A DNA stretch of 64,000 nucleotides from Pseudomonas lactis (GCF_001439845.1 NZ_JYLO01000001.1:434001-498000), one strand, 5' to 3'. Shown: positions 36,153-44,855, numbered from the stretch's first letter. Translations and numbers: made by a program. The notes: generated by a model from the letters alone, not told the origin.

Positions 36153-37688
36153 TCAGCCGCTGCGGTTGGTAAAGCTGTGCAGGGCTTTCTCGATGCATTG
36201 GGCGGTTTTGCCGAACGCCTGCACGGTGGTTTCCGAGAACGGCCCGCCGCCTTGGTCCGCCACGATCAGCATGACCACGCGGCCGTTGCAGCTCAGTGAG
36301 CGCAACAGCAGGTGCTCGCCGATAAACAAGCGACGCAGGATCGGTGGCAGCAAGGCGGAAAACTGCGCATGGTTGTCGGGGTTCAGGCGTACCTGGGCGG
36401 ACTTTTCCAGCAGGCGTTGCAGCAACGTGCTGTTGACCACATCCAGGCTCAGGTGAACTGCGTCCTTGGGCAGGCCGTCGGCCTGGTGCACGCGCAAGGT
36501 GCTCAAGGCGCGATCGGCCATGAATATCAGTACCCGCTGCATGCCACTGGCAACCAGAGCTTCCTTGGCGCAAGTGGTCAAGTGCATAGCGTTGGCAAAG
36601 CGGCTCGGCTCCACCAGCAACTCGGTGCATCGCGTGCGCCACACGGCCAAGGCTTCGGCAGTCGGAGGCGGTGCAGGCAACAAGCCGCGATGGACCTTCT
36701 GCACATGCCACGGCCAGATCAGCGACAGCGCCGGGTGCCAGAGGTCGGGCATCAAGGTGGTACGAGCGCTGGTCACCGCTTGCTGGTGGGCTTGCTGTTG
36801 CACATCGCTCAATGGCGCTTGCAGGTACAGCGCCGTCAGGTATTGCCAGCGCTCGGTATGCGGGCAGGTCCAGGACTCCTGGGCCGACATCGCCAGGCCA
36901 TTGGCCAGCAACACGGTGTTGGCCGGCTGGTTCAGCCAGCGCCGCAGGTTGGGCTCGGCATCGAGCAATTGCTGGTGGCGCAGGGCATCGTCTTGGCGGG
37001 CAATGTGCAGCGCCTTGACCAGCAGGCGTTGCTCGGCCAACAGCAACTTGTAGCCCTGTGAAACCCAGATCGGCAGGTGCCAGGCTTCGGTCAAGCCCAG
37101 GCACAGGTCAAGCAAACGCACGCCGAACAGCTGTTGCTCGACCTGACGCGCCGATTGGCCTTTATGGATCACCCGCAACTCCCACTCCTCCAGAAGCTTG
37201 GGGTAGGCGACGGCCATCGGCCACAGTGGCGACAAAAACAGCAGGCTGCCCCAGTGGATGTCCTGCCACAACCGCGCCAGGCGACTGCCGAACAAACCGT
37301 TGGCTTGCTGAGATGCGTGCTGGCTGATCAGCAGCAGTTGACGCAAGGCCACGGGGATTTCCCGGGCGGGTACCGAAGGCAGGCGCGCCAGCAGCTCCTC
37401 GGCACGTTTGAGGCCAAGACGGTTAAGCGCGACTTCAAGGTTTTCCGCAGGTTCGGCCAGGCTACCATGGGCTTGGCTGTTGGCTTCGCGCATCACGCTC
37501 AGCACGAGGGCCGGGCTGTCTTGCATCAGCTCCGCAATATCTCGCAATGAACTGCGGCTATCGCGAATAGCTTTGCACACGCGCTCATGACTGGCCTGGG
37601 GCACGGGCAGCAGCACGTCGTCCAGGCACTTGATCCAAGCGGCGAGGGTAGTGGGGCGGTTCGTTGGGACTGTCGTTTCAATTGCCAT
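36153..37688 (-). CDS. HDOD domain protein with C-terminal GAF-like domain
   Basis: 511 residues. The N-terminal half has HDOD features (DIAELMQDSPALVLSVMREA near residue 55, NLEVALNRLGLKRAEELLA near 90, LARLWQDIHWGSLLFLSPLW near 140, the conserved His/Asp region being partly degenerate). The last ~150 residues (LVASGMQRVLIFMADRALST ... VVMLIVADQGGGPFSETTVQ) look like a GAF sensor. HDOD proteins often act in signalling of motility and stress. Start ATG 37688 or GTG 37721; neither has a good ribosome site. Divergent from motA, 57 bases upstream of rhdA. Confidence 0.82.
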   Translation of the reverse strand: MAIETTVPTNRPTTLAAWIKCLDDVLLPVPQASHERVCKAIRDSRSSLRDIAELMQDSPALVLSVMREANSQAHGSLAEPAENLEVALNRLGLKRAEELLARLPSVPAREIPVALRQLLLISQHASQQANGLFGSRLARLWQDIHWGSLLFLSPLWPMAVAYPKLLEEWELRVIHKGQSARQVEQQLFGVRLLDLCLGLTEAWHLPIWVSQGYKLLLAEQRLLVKALHIARQDDALRHQQLLDAEPNLRRWLNQPANTVLLANGLAMSAQESWTCPHTERWQYLTALYLQAPLSDVQQQAHQQAVTSARTTLMPDLWHPALSLIWPWHVQKVHRGLLPAPPPTAEALAVWRTRCTELLVEPSRFANAMHLTTCAKEALVASGMQRVLIFMADRALSTLRVHQADGLPKDAVHLSLDVVNSTLLQRLLEKSAQVRLNPDNHAQFSALLPPILRRLFIGEHLLLRSLSCNGRVVMLIVADQGGGPFSETTVQAFGKTAQCIEKALHSFTNRSG

Positions 37689-37760
37689 GATTGGGGCGCG
37701 ATCATCACTTGCGTTCAACACGCCCGGAACGGGCCGAATTGGCTTTTCGCCTTAACGGGC

Positions 37761-37787
37761 TATAGTCTGGCGCAGTTTTGCCGATAA
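37761..37787 (+). promoter_or_regulatory. Sigma-28 (FliA) promoter of motAB
   Basis: TATAGTCT (consensus TAAAGTTT), 11 bases, then a perfect GCCGATAA at 37780-37787. It ends 67 bases before the motA ATG. The match and the target gene make this a strong call. Confidence 0.85.
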
Positions 37788-37854
37788 GTAGAACAAGAGT
37801 TTTCTGCTGCACCCAATATGTCCATGAACCCGACGGCGCAAGTACCCCTCTCCT

Positions 37855-38706
37855 ATGGCTAAAATTATCGGCATCATTGTCGTCATCGCAAGTGTGCTCG
37901 GAGGGTACGTCCTCTCCCACGGTAAAATCGCCGCACTGATCCAGCCTTTTGAGGTGCTGATTATCGGCGGTGCCGCGTTCGGCGCATTTTTGCAGGCCAA
38001 CCCAGGCTATATGACCATGCACGTGGTCAAGAAGTCCCTGGGCATGTTCAGCTCGCGCTTCTCCCACACGTTTTATCTGGAAGTGCTGGGGCTGATCTAC
38101 GAGATCCTCAACAAGAGCCGCCGCGAAGGCATGATGGCGATCGAAGGCGATATCGAAGACGCCGCGGCCAGCCCGATTTTTGCCAAGTACCCGGCCGTGC
38201 TCAAAGACGAGCGCATGACCGCGTATATCTGTGATTACCTGCGCATCATGTCCTCCGGCAACATGGCGCCCCACGAGCTGGAAGGCCTGTTCGACATGGA
38301 GCTGTTCAGCCTCAAGGAAGAGCTGGAGCATCCGTCCCACGCCGTGACCGGCATCGCCGACGGCATGCCCGGTTTCGGTATTGTCGCGGCGGTACTGGGT
38401 ATCGTGGTGACCATGGCGTCCCTGGGCGAGGGCGATCAGGCGGCCATCGGCATGCACGTAGGTGCGGCGCTGGTGGGGACCTTCTTCGGTATTCTTGCCG
38501 CCTACGGTTTCTTCGGCCCGCTCGCCACTTCCCTGGCCCACGATGCCAAGGAAGAGATCAACCTCTACGAAGCGATCAAGGCGTGCCTGGTGGCATCGGC
38601 GTCGGGCATGCCGCCGTCGCTGGCCGTGGAGTTTGGGCGCAAGGTGCTGTACCCGAAACATCGCCCGAGTTTCTCCGAGCTGGAACAAGCGGTTCGCGGT
38701 CGCTAA
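37855..38706 (+). CDS. motA: Flagellar motor stator protein MotA
   Basis: Proton-channel stator subunit in the inner membrane. 283 residues with four hydrophobic segments (KIIGIIVVIASVLGGYVLS; FEVLIIGGAAFGAFL; two near residues 170-215), the cytoplasmic loop containing SRREGMMAIEGDIED with the charged residues that contact FliG, and the conserved proline in MPGFGIVAAVLGIV. Four bases separate it from motB. Confidence 0.97.
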   Translation: MAKIIGIIVVIASVLGGYVLSHGKIAALIQPFEVLIIGGAAFGAFLQANPGYMTMHVVKKSLGMFSSRFSHTFYLEVLGLIYEILNKSRREGMMAIEGDIEDAAASPIFAKYPAVLKDERMTAYICDYLRIMSSGNMAPHELEGLFDMELFSLKEELEHPSHAVTGIADGMPGFGIVAAVLGIVVTMASLGEGDQAAIGMHVGAALVGTFFGILAAYGFFGPLATSLAHDAKEEINLYEAIKACLVASASGMPPSLAVEFGRKVLYPKHRPSFSELEQAVRGR

Positions 38707-38709
38707 GCC

Positions 38710-39729
38710 ATGGAAAACAACCAGCCGATCATCATCAAGCGCGTCAAGCGCTTCGCTGCGGGGCACCATGGCGGTGCCTGGAAAATCGCCTTCGCCGACT
38801 TTGCCACGGCGATGATGGCGTTCTTCCTGGTGCTGTGGCTGATGTCCACCGCTACGCCAGAACAGAAGATCGCCATCGCCGGCTACTTCAAAGACCCGAT
38901 TGGCTTTTCGGAAAGCGGCACTCCGTTTGTCATTGACCTGGGCGGCTCGCCGGAACTGGCGCCCGAGCGCACCATCAACCCGGAAGTGCAAACGGAGTCG
39001 CCCCAGGAAAAAATTCCGATTGAGCGCGACACTGTCGAGTCCATGGCCGAACAGGTCGAACAGGAGCGTCTGGAACTGTTGCTGCAGGAATTGCAGAACA
39101 AGGTTGAAGAAAACCCACAGTTGCTGAAGTTCAAGGACCAGATTTCTTTCGAGATCACCCCCGAGGGGCTGCGCATCCAGATTACCGATGCGGCCAACCG
39201 GCCGATGTTCGACTCTGGCAGTGCGCGCTTGAAGCCGTACTTTGAAGACATCCTGCTGGCCATGGCTGACACCATCAAGGCGGTGCCGAACAAGATCAGC
39301 ATCAGCGGGCATACCGACGCCAAGCCCTACGCGGGCCAGGGCGATTTCGGCAACTGGGAACTCTCGGCCAACCGCGCCAATGCCGCCCGGCGTGCGCTGG
39401 TAGCCGGCAGCTACCCGGACCCGCAAGTGGCGCGCGTGGTGGGCTTTGCCTCCTCGCAGCTGTTTGATCCCAAAGACCCGTTCAACCCGGTCAACCGCCG
39501 CATTGATATCGTGGTGCTGACCAAAAAAGCCCAGCGTGCGATTGAAGGCGATCAACCACCGCCACCGGCACCGACCCAGGGCGACGGTGCGCCAGGCGAA
39601 GTGCCGGCCGACCCCAACGCCCTGCCGCCGGAGCAGGAGCCGCTGCCGGCTCATGAGCTGCGCCAGAAGCTGAACCTGTTTGATGATGGGGGTATCAAGG
39701 ACCCTACGGCGCCTGCCCCGGGGTCATAA
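38710..39729 (+). CDS. motB: Flagellar motor stator protein MotB
   Basis: Stator subunit anchored to peptidoglycan. 339 residues: a single membrane helix with the proton-carrying aspartate at residue 30 (IAFADFATAMMAFFLVLWLM), a plug and linker, then an OmpA-type peptidoglycan-binding domain (~150-275) with FDSGSARLKPYF, ISGHTDAKPY and NRRIDIVVL. The tail after residue ~280 is Pro/Ala-rich. Ends before a strong terminator. Confidence 0.97.
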   Translation: MENNQPIIIKRVKRFAAGHHGGAWKIAFADFATAMMAFFLVLWLMSTATPEQKIAIAGYFKDPIGFSESGTPFVIDLGGSPELAPERTINPEVQTESPQEKIPIERDTVESMAEQVEQERLELLLQELQNKVEENPQLLKFKDQISFEITPEGLRIQITDAANRPMFDSGSARLKPYFEDILLAMADTIKAVPNKISISGHTDAKPYAGQGDFGNWELSANRANAARRALVAGSYPDPQVARVVGFASSQLFDPKDPFNPVNRRIDIVVLTKKAQRAIEGDQPPPPAPTQGDGAPGEVPADPNALPPEQEPLPAHELRQKLNLFDDGGIKDPTAPAPGS

Positions 39730-39750
39730 TTGATCTATGCGCTGGTAACG

Positions 39751-39778
39751 AAAACGCCCCGATCATTCGGGGCGTTTT
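39751..39778. terminator. Rho-independent terminator, probably bidirectional
   Basis: AAAACGCCCC-8 bases-GGGGCGTTTT between convergent motB and the toxin gene; T runs on both strands. Confidence 0.92.
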
Positions 39779-39787
39779 CGTGTGTGT

Positions 39788-40183
39788 TCAAAGTGGGAGG
39801 TACGCTTTGACACCACTGACTACGCCTCGCATGTCGTCGGCGCACAGGCGCGGGACGAAGTACTCCCGACCTTTGGTGCGAGTCTTTCTATGCAACTTGT
39901 CGAGGCGCTCAAAGCTGACGGTATAAATCATGTCGCACTTCACCCATAGCTCTTTATAACCATCGGACTGAAGTGGATTGGTGCGTAGCAAATGGTGCCA
40001 GTCGTATTGGGTCGCTGGTGCAGTAGAGGAGATTGGCACCACGGTGCAGAGCTTGCGATTGTGGGTCGCGGTAGGCGATATCACGACAACCTTGCGGATC
40101 TTCAGCATTTCCGGTGCAACAAAACCTCGGGTGAAGTCACACAGCAAAACGTCGCCTTGTTTGGGGTGATAGTAGAGAGCCAA
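39788..40183 (-). CDS. PemK/MazF family toxin (endoribonuclease), no protein antitoxin seen
   Basis: 131 residues. Family marks: the N-terminal KQGDVLLCDF (MazF-type GDV), the strand KIRKVVVISPTA, and KLCTVVPISSTAP carrying the small hydroxyl-residue strand of the active site. MazF/PemK enzymes cut mRNA or other RNA. The start must be TTG at 40183, because an in-frame TAA lies one codon upstream; GGGGA is about ten bases before it. G+C is visibly lower than in the flanking genes and the gene separates motB from rsgA, which are adjacent in P. aeruginosa, so it looks acquired. No antitoxin-sized gene is next to it; instead a structured region with a terminator-like hairpin lies upstream. Confidence 0.82.
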   Translation of the reverse strand: MALYYHPKQGDVLLCDFTRGFVAPEMLKIRKVVVISPTATHNRKLCTVVPISSTAPATQYDWHHLLRTNPLQSDGYKELWVKCDMIYTVSFERLDKLHRKTRTKGREYFVPRLCADDMRGVVSGVKAYLPL

Positions 40184-40196
40184 ATGTTAATTCCCC

Positions 40197-40226
40197 ACAA
40201 AAAGCAAAGCCGCCCGAAGGCGGCTT
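40197..40226 (-). terminator. UUCG-loop terminator upstream of the toxin gene
   Basis: On the minus strand AAGCCGCC-TTCG-GGCGGCTT then TGCTTTTTG, a strong Rho-independent terminator ending about 15 bases before the toxin start. It would stop most transcripts entering from rsgA or from the candidate promoter at 40326-40354. Confidence 0.8.
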
Positions 40227-40320
40227 CATTCGACACGCAGCGGAGCTTGCTTCGCCCCTTCTGCGCCGCTGGATCAACCCCGAAAAGGATCCAGACTCCT
40301 GCCAGCTTTCGCTGGTGACG
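40205..40320 (-). ncRNA. Candidate structured small RNA between rsgA and the toxin gene
   Basis: About 115 bases bounded by a candidate promoter and the terminator at 40207-40226. It contains CCAGC-GAAA-GCTGG (GNRA loop, 40302-40315), CTGGATC/GATCCAG (40269-40294) and a CGCAG...CTGCG stem. One inner stem keeps a G-U pair only on the plus strand, so the strand is not settled. No known RNA family recognised. Confidence 0.4.
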
Positions 40321-40325
40321 GAGCA

Positions 40326-40354
40326 ATTATGAGCATCAGGAAATCCGAATACAA
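40326..40354 (-). promoter_or_regulatory. Candidate sigma-70 promoter for the structured RNA
   Basis: Minus-strand TTGTAT (40349-40354), 17-base spacer, CATAAT (40326-40331), giving a start near 40319. Overlaps one arm of a long inverted repeat (40333-40347 with 40388-40401). Confidence 0.45.
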
Positions 40355-40469
40355 GCTGGCTTGTGCGTATCAGCCACCCAGTTGATCCGGATTCTTGATG
40401 CCCGCTCCTGTTAAATCAATGGGCTAGGGCGTTCAGCACCCTGGTTTATGTGTATCAAGAAATTGACCG

Positions 40470-41501
40470 TCAATAACTGCTCTCGGGCAAGCTCGCAATA
40501 ATCGACCGATAGCTGTTCATCCGCTGCTGCTGCACGCGCCCATCTTCCAGTGCCTTGAGCAACGCACAACCCGGCTCGCGATCGTGTTTGCAGTCGCGGA
40601 AGCGGCAGGTGCCGATCAGGTCGTTGAATTCGATGAAGCCGGCCTCCACATCGCTGCGGCTGACGTGGCCCAGGCCGAACTCACGAATACCCGGCGAGTC
40701 GATCAACTCGCCGCCGCCCGGGAAGTGGAACAACCGCGCGGTGGTGGTGGTGTGGGTGCCCTGGCCGGACAGTTCAGACAGCGGGCCCACGCGGGTTTCG
40801 ACTTCCGGCAACAGGCTGTTGACCAGCGACGACTTGCCCACGCCTGACTGGCCGACGAACACGCTGATCCGCCCGTCCAACTGCTGTTGCAGCTGTTCCA
40901 TGCCGTTGCCGTGGTGAGCCGACACTTCCAGCACCGGGTAGCCCAGGGTGCGGTAGACCGCCAGCAACGCATTGAGCGCCGGGGCGTTCTGCTCGTCGAT
41001 CAGGTCGAATTTGTTCAGCAGCAGCAACGGACGGATACCAGCATGCTCAGCCGCGACCAGGTAGCGGTCGATCAGGTTGGCATGGGGCTCGGGCAGCGGC
41101 GCGAACACGATCACGATCATGTCGACGTTGGCCGCCACCGGCTTGAGCTGCCCACGGCTGTCGGGGCGACGCAGTTCGGTGCTGCGCGGCAACTGGGCGA
41201 CGATGACGCCGATGCCCTGGTTGCCGGCACGCCACACCACCTTGTCGCCGGTGACCAGCGCAGGCAGGTTGGCGCGCAAGTGGCAACGGAACACCTGGCC
41301 TGCGAGTTCGCCTTCGAGCGCCTCGACTTCGACCTGCACACCAAAGTGCGCGATCACCAGGCCCGTTTGTTCGGGGCCCAGGTCGCCGCCCTCGAGCGCT
41401 TCCACGGCGGAGGATTCACGTTTGGCGGCGCGGGCGGCGCGTTCACCTTGAATCTTTTCGATGCGCCAGTTTTGGCGACGGTTGAGCTGGCGTTTGGCCA
41501 T
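40470..41501 (-). CDS. rsgA: Ribosome small subunit-dependent GTPase A
   Basis: Circularly permuted GTPase that aids late 30S maturation. 343 residues: OB-fold ([20 protein letters not shown]), then G4 [10 protein letters not shown] before G1 [17 protein letters not shown] (near residue 205) as expected for the permuted order, G3 DSPGIREFG, and a C-terminal zinc knuckle C-x4-C...H-x5-C in [14 protein letters not shown]. Start at 41501 ([13 protein letters not shown]); an upstream ATG at 41525 is possible. Divergent from orn. Confidence 0.97.
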   Translation of the reverse strand: MAKRQLNRRQNWRIEKIQGERAARAAKRESSAVEALEGGDLGPEQTGLVIAHFGVQVEVEALEGELAGQVFRCHLRANLPALVTGDKVVWRAGNQGIGVIVAQLPRSTELRRPDSRGQLKPVAANVDMIVIVFAPLPEPHANLIDRYLVAAEHAGIRPLLLLNKFDLIDEQNAPALNALLAVYRTLGYPVLEVSAHHGNGMEQLQQQLDGRISVFVGQSGVGKSSLVNSLLPEVETRVGPLSELSGQGTHTTTTARLFHFPGGGELIDSPGIREFGLGHVSRSDVEAGFIEFNDLIGTCRFRDCKHDREPGCALLKALEDGRVQQQRMNSYRSIIASLPESSY

Positions 41502-41609
41502 TGGTGTTCCGTGTCGATAATGCAAAAGTTGGGTAAAACGGTCGCGAGTCTAGCACGCCCCCGCCTGCTAAACTGCCCGGCTACGCCAAGGTGCCAAGAG
41601 AATCAAGCC

Positions 41610-42152
41610 ATGCAAAACCCACAGAACCTGATTTGGATCGATCTGGAAATGACCGGTCTGAACCCCGACACCGACGTCATCATCGAGATGGCGACGATTG
41701 TCACCGACAGCAACCTCAACACCTTGGCCGAAGGTCCGGTGATCGCCATCCACCACAGCGACGCTGTGCTCGCCACCATGGACGAGTGGAACACCCGCAC
41801 CCACGGTAACTCCGGGCTGACCCAGCGCGTGCGCGACAGCCGCATCAGCATGGCCGAAGCCGAAGCCCAAACCATCGCCTTCCTGGAAAAGTGGGTGCCC
41901 AAAGGCAAATCGCCGATCTGCGGCAACAGCATCTGCCAGGACCGTCGCTTCCTTTATACACACATGAAGGGGCTGGAAAGTTACTTCCACTACCGCAACC
42001 TCGACGTGTCGACCTTGAAAGAACTGGCTGCGCGCTGGGCGCCGGAAGTCAAAGACAGCTTCCATAAAGGCAGCACGCACTTGGCGCTGGATGATATTCG
42101 CGAGTCGATTGCCGAGTTGCAGCATTACCGCAAGCATTTCATCAAGGCTTGA
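41610..42152 (+). CDS. orn: Oligoribonuclease
   Basis: DEDDh 3'-5' exonuclease that finishes RNA decay by degrading dinucleotides, including pGpG from c-di-GMP breakdown. 180 residues. Exo motifs: WIDLEMTGL near residue 10, the central [10 protein letters not shown], and [11 protein letters not shown] near residue 158. ATG at 41610 after AGAG; the frame extends far upstream but overlaps rsgA antisense. Confidence 0.97.
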   Translation: MQNPQNLIWIDLEMTGLNPDTDVIIEMATIVTDSNLNTLAEGPVIAIHHSDAVLATMDEWNTRTHGNSGLTQRVRDSRISMAEAEAQTIAFLEKWVPKGKSPICGNSICQDRRFLYTHMKGLESYFHYRNLDVSTLKELAARWAPEVKDSFHKGSTHLALDDIRESIAELQHYRKHFIKA

Positions 42153-42255
42153 TTCTGCGGCGCCTCCACAGGCGACGCGGTCTTTAGCCAAACGCCCCCT
42201 TTTGGTGCCCTCGGCAAATGATTAGACTGCCGGCCTCTCTGTCAGGATCGCCATC

Positions 42256-42870
42256 ATGTTGCTGATGCTCTACCTCGTCGCCATCACCGCCGAAGCCATG
42301 ACTGGCGCCCTGTCCGCGGGGCGGCGTGGCATGGACTGGTTTGGCGTGGTGCTGATCGCTTGCGTGACGGCCCTGGGCGGCGGTTCGGTGCGTGATGTGT
42401 TGCTCGGCCACTACCCGCTGACCTGGGTCAAACACCCGGAATACCTGGTGCTGACCTCCGTTGCCGCGTTGGTGACGATCTTTATCGCGCCCTTGATGCG
42501 CCGCCTGCGCTCGCTGTTTTTGGCGCTGGACGCCTTGGGGTTAGTGGCGTTTACCCTGATTGGCTGCATGACCGCCCTGGAAATGGGCCACGGCATGTTG
42601 GTGGCGTCCGTCAGCGGGGTCATCACCGGCGTATTCGGCGGCATCCTGCGGGACATCTTCTGTAACGACATTCCGCTGATCTTCCGCCGCGAGCTGTATG
42701 CCAGCGTGTCTTTCCTGGCAGCGTGGTTCTACTTGTTGTGCCTATACCTGGAGCTGCCCAGCGAGCAAGCGATTCTGCTGACGTTGTTCAGTGGCTTCCT
42801 GCTGCGCCTGCTGGCGATCCGTTTTCACTGGGAAATGCCCAAGTTCGTCTACAACGACGACGTCCACTAG
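42256..42870 (+). CDS. TRIC/YadS family membrane protein
   Basis: 204-residue inner membrane protein with about seven helices and two internal repeats, each ending in a glycine-rich motif: GGGSVRDVLLG near residue 38 and FGGILRDIFCND near residue 125. This is the UPF0126/YadS family, related to trimeric intracellular cation channels; some members move glycine or cations, but the cargo here is unknown. Its stop codon TAG shares the palindrome CTAG with the convergent queG stop. Confidence 0.88.
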   Translation: MLLMLYLVAITAEAMTGALSAGRRGMDWFGVVLIACVTALGGGSVRDVLLGHYPLTWVKHPEYLVLTSVAALVTIFIAPLMRRLRSLFLALDALGLVAFTLIGCMTALEMGHGMLVASVSGVITGVFGGILRDIFCNDIPLIFRRELYASVSFLAAWFYLLCLYLELPSEQAILLTLFSGFLLRLLAIRFHWEMPKFVYNDDVH

Positions 42871-43931
42871 CGCGCAGCGTGTTGCTCCAGCGCCCACTCC
42901 ACGTGTTCGCGCACCAACTCCGAGGGGTAGTCCCGTCGCGCCTTCAAGGCTTCCAGCACTGGAATGCTGGAGGGCGCATTGCCCAGGCCCACCGCCAGAT
43001 TGCGTAACCAGCGCTCATAACCGGCACGGCGCAGGGGCGAGCCCTCGGTGCTGCTGAGGAATTTATCCTCGTCCCACATAAACAATTCGGCCAGTTCAGC
43101 GTTATCCAGATTGTGCCGTGGCTTGAAATCGCTTTCGGCGGTGGGTCGGGCGAAACGATTCCACGGGCAAACGATCTGACAGTCATCGCAGCCAAACACC
43201 CGGTTGCCGATCAGTGGGCGCAAGTCCTCGGGGATGGCGCTTTTGAGTTCGATGGTCAGATAGGAAATGCAGCGGCGCGCGTCCAGCACGTAAGGGCCGA
43301 CGAAGGCGTTGGTCGGGCAGATGTCCAGGCACGCTGTACAACGGCCACAGTGTTCGGTGGCGTGGGGTGGGTCCACCGGCAGGGGCAAATCGACAAACAG
43401 TTCGCTCAAGAAGAAGTAACTGCCGGCCTTGCGGTTGAGAATCAGGGTGTTTTTACCGATCCAGCCCAGGCCCGCTTGTTCAGCGATGGCTTTTTCCAGG
43501 ACGGGCGCGCTGTCGACGAAAGCGCGAAAGCCAAACGGCCCGATCTGCGCCTGGATACGGTCGGCCAGTTGCTGCACGCGCTTGCGGATCAGCTTGTGGT
43601 AATCGCGGCCCAGGGCGTAGCGCGAGATGTAGGCTTTTTCTGGTTGGGCCAGCAATTGCGCCATGTGGGTATCGCCGGGCAGGTAGTCCATGCGCAGTGA
43701 CACCACGCGCAAGGTACCGGGCACCAGCTCGTCGGGGTGGGAGCGTTTGCTGCCGTGGGCGCCCATGTATTCCATCTCGCCGTGGTAACCCGCGTCGAGC
43801 CAGCGTTGCAGGTGCTGTTCATGCTCAGCCAGGTCAAGGCCGCTGATGCCCACTTGTTGAAAGCCCAGCTCGCGACCCCAGTCTTTGATCGATTGGGCGA
43901 GGGCGGGCAGATCGGAGGTAATAGCAGGCAT
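42867..43931 (-). CDS. queG: Epoxyqueuosine reductase
   Basis: Last step of queuosine synthesis in tRNA, a cobalamin and iron-sulfur enzyme. 354 residues with two 4Fe-4S clusters: CGRCTACLDICP near residue 195 and CDDCQIVCP near residue 245, preceded by GWIGKNTLILNRKAGSYF and followed by a HEAT-like C-terminal region. ATG 43931 is chosen for family length; the frame continues to 44465 over the start of nnrD antisense. Divergent from nnrD with a 63-base gap. Confidence 0.95.
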   Translation of the reverse strand: MPAITSDLPALAQSIKDWGRELGFQQVGISGLDLAEHEQHLQRWLDAGYHGEMEYMGAHGSKRSHPDELVPGTLRVVSLRMDYLPGDTHMAQLLAQPEKAYISRYALGRDYHKLIRKRVQQLADRIQAQIGPFGFRAFVDSAPVLEKAIAEQAGLGWIGKNTLILNRKAGSYFFLSELFVDLPLPVDPPHATEHCGRCTACLDICPTNAFVGPYVLDARRCISYLTIELKSAIPEDLRPLIGNRVFGCDDCQIVCPWNRFARPTAESDFKPRHNLDNAELAELFMWDEDKFLSSTEGSPLRRAGYERWLRNLAVGLGNAPSSIPVLEALKARRDYPSELVREHVEWALEQHAAR

Positions 43932-43994
43932 GAGACACGGGAAACCACAGGTTAGATGCGTATAATTCTGCCAGACATCGGAGCTTGAAGACGC

Positions 43995-44855
43995 ATGCCT
44001 CAGACAAAACACCCAATTACCGACGTTCAGCTGTTGTTGCCTGGCCATTTGCCGCAACTGGCTGCGCGTTCCCCGGACGCCCATAAGGGCCAGTTCGGCC
44101 ACCTGCTGGTCATCGGTGGTGACTGTGGCTTTGGCGGCGCGGCGCTGCTGAGCAGCGAAAGTGCCCTGCGCAGCGGCGCCGGCATGGTCTCGCTGGCGAC
44201 GCGGCCGGAACATGTGCCGGCCGCTCTGGCTCGGCTGCCGGAGGTCATGGCCGTCGGCGTGAGCTCGGCCAACCAGTTGATGGGCCTGCTGGAAAAAATC
44301 TCGGTGATCGTCATTGGCCCAGGCCTGGGCGATGCCGCCTGGGGCAAAAGCCTCTTGTCGGTCGCGGCCAATGCCAACCTGCCGCAGGTATGGGATGCCG
44401 ATGCGCTCAATCAGCTGGCCACTGGCAGCGTGGAGCTGCCGGCCCACTGTGTGATTACCCCTCATCCGGGCGAAGCTGCGCGTTTGTTGGGGCTATCGAC
44501 AGCCGAGGTTCAGGCAGATCGCCTTAAGGTGGCGCGCGCGTTGAGCCAGAAATTCAATGCTGTGGCTATCCTCAAGGGTGCTGGCAGTTTGATTGCCAGC
44601 CCGGATGGGCGCGTGTCGCGGTGTGATCAAGGCCATCCGGCGATGGCAACAGCGGGGCTCGGCGATGTGCTGGCCGGCCTGGTCGGCGCACTATTGGCTC
44701 AGGCTATGCCCGCGTACGAAGCGAGCTGCCTGGCCGTGTGGTTGCACGCGACCGCCGGAGACCGCCAGGGCAGTTTTGGTCGCGGCTTGGCTGCCAGCGA
44801 CCTGATCCCCGCCATTCGTCAATTGCTGGAGGAGCAGTCGCCGTGCCTGAAGTAA
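43995..44855 (+). CDS. nnrD: ADP-dependent NAD(P)H-hydrate dehydratase (stand-alone)
   Basis: Repairs hydrated NAD(P)H. 286 residues, matching only the C-terminal, ribokinase-like half of E. coli YjeF/Nnr: KGQFGHLLVIGGDCGFGGAAL near residue 33, VIGPGLGDAAWGKS near 110, ITPHPGEAARLLG near 155 and the ATP-binding ATAGLGDVLAGLVGALLA near 220. The N-terminal epimerase (NnrE) half is absent. Overlaps tsaE by 13 bases, first gene of the nnrD-tsaE-amiB-mutL run. Confidence 0.93.
   Translation: MPQTKHPITDVQLLLPGHLPQLAARSPDAHKGQFGHLLVIGGDCGFGGAALLSSESALRSGAGMVSLATRPEHVPAALARLPEVMAVGVSSANQLMGLLEKISVIVIGPGLGDAAWGKSLLSVAANANLPQVWDADALNQLATGSVELPAHCVITPHPGEAARLLGLSTAEVQADRLKVARALSQKFNAVAILKGAGSLIASPDGRVSRCDQGHPAMATAGLGDVLAGLVGALLAQAMPAYEASCLAVWLHATAGDRQGSFGRGLAASDLIPAIRQLLEEQSPCLK

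Noticed and set aside
37705..39654. 649-residue minus-strand frame opposite motA and motB
   Set aside because: MotA and MotB are unmistakable on the plus strand with a FliA promoter.
40184..40469. Type III antitoxin tandem repeats or a CRISPR-like array upstream of the toxin
   Set aside because: I looked for direct repeats and found only inverted repeats; the type III idea is kept only as a layout analogy.
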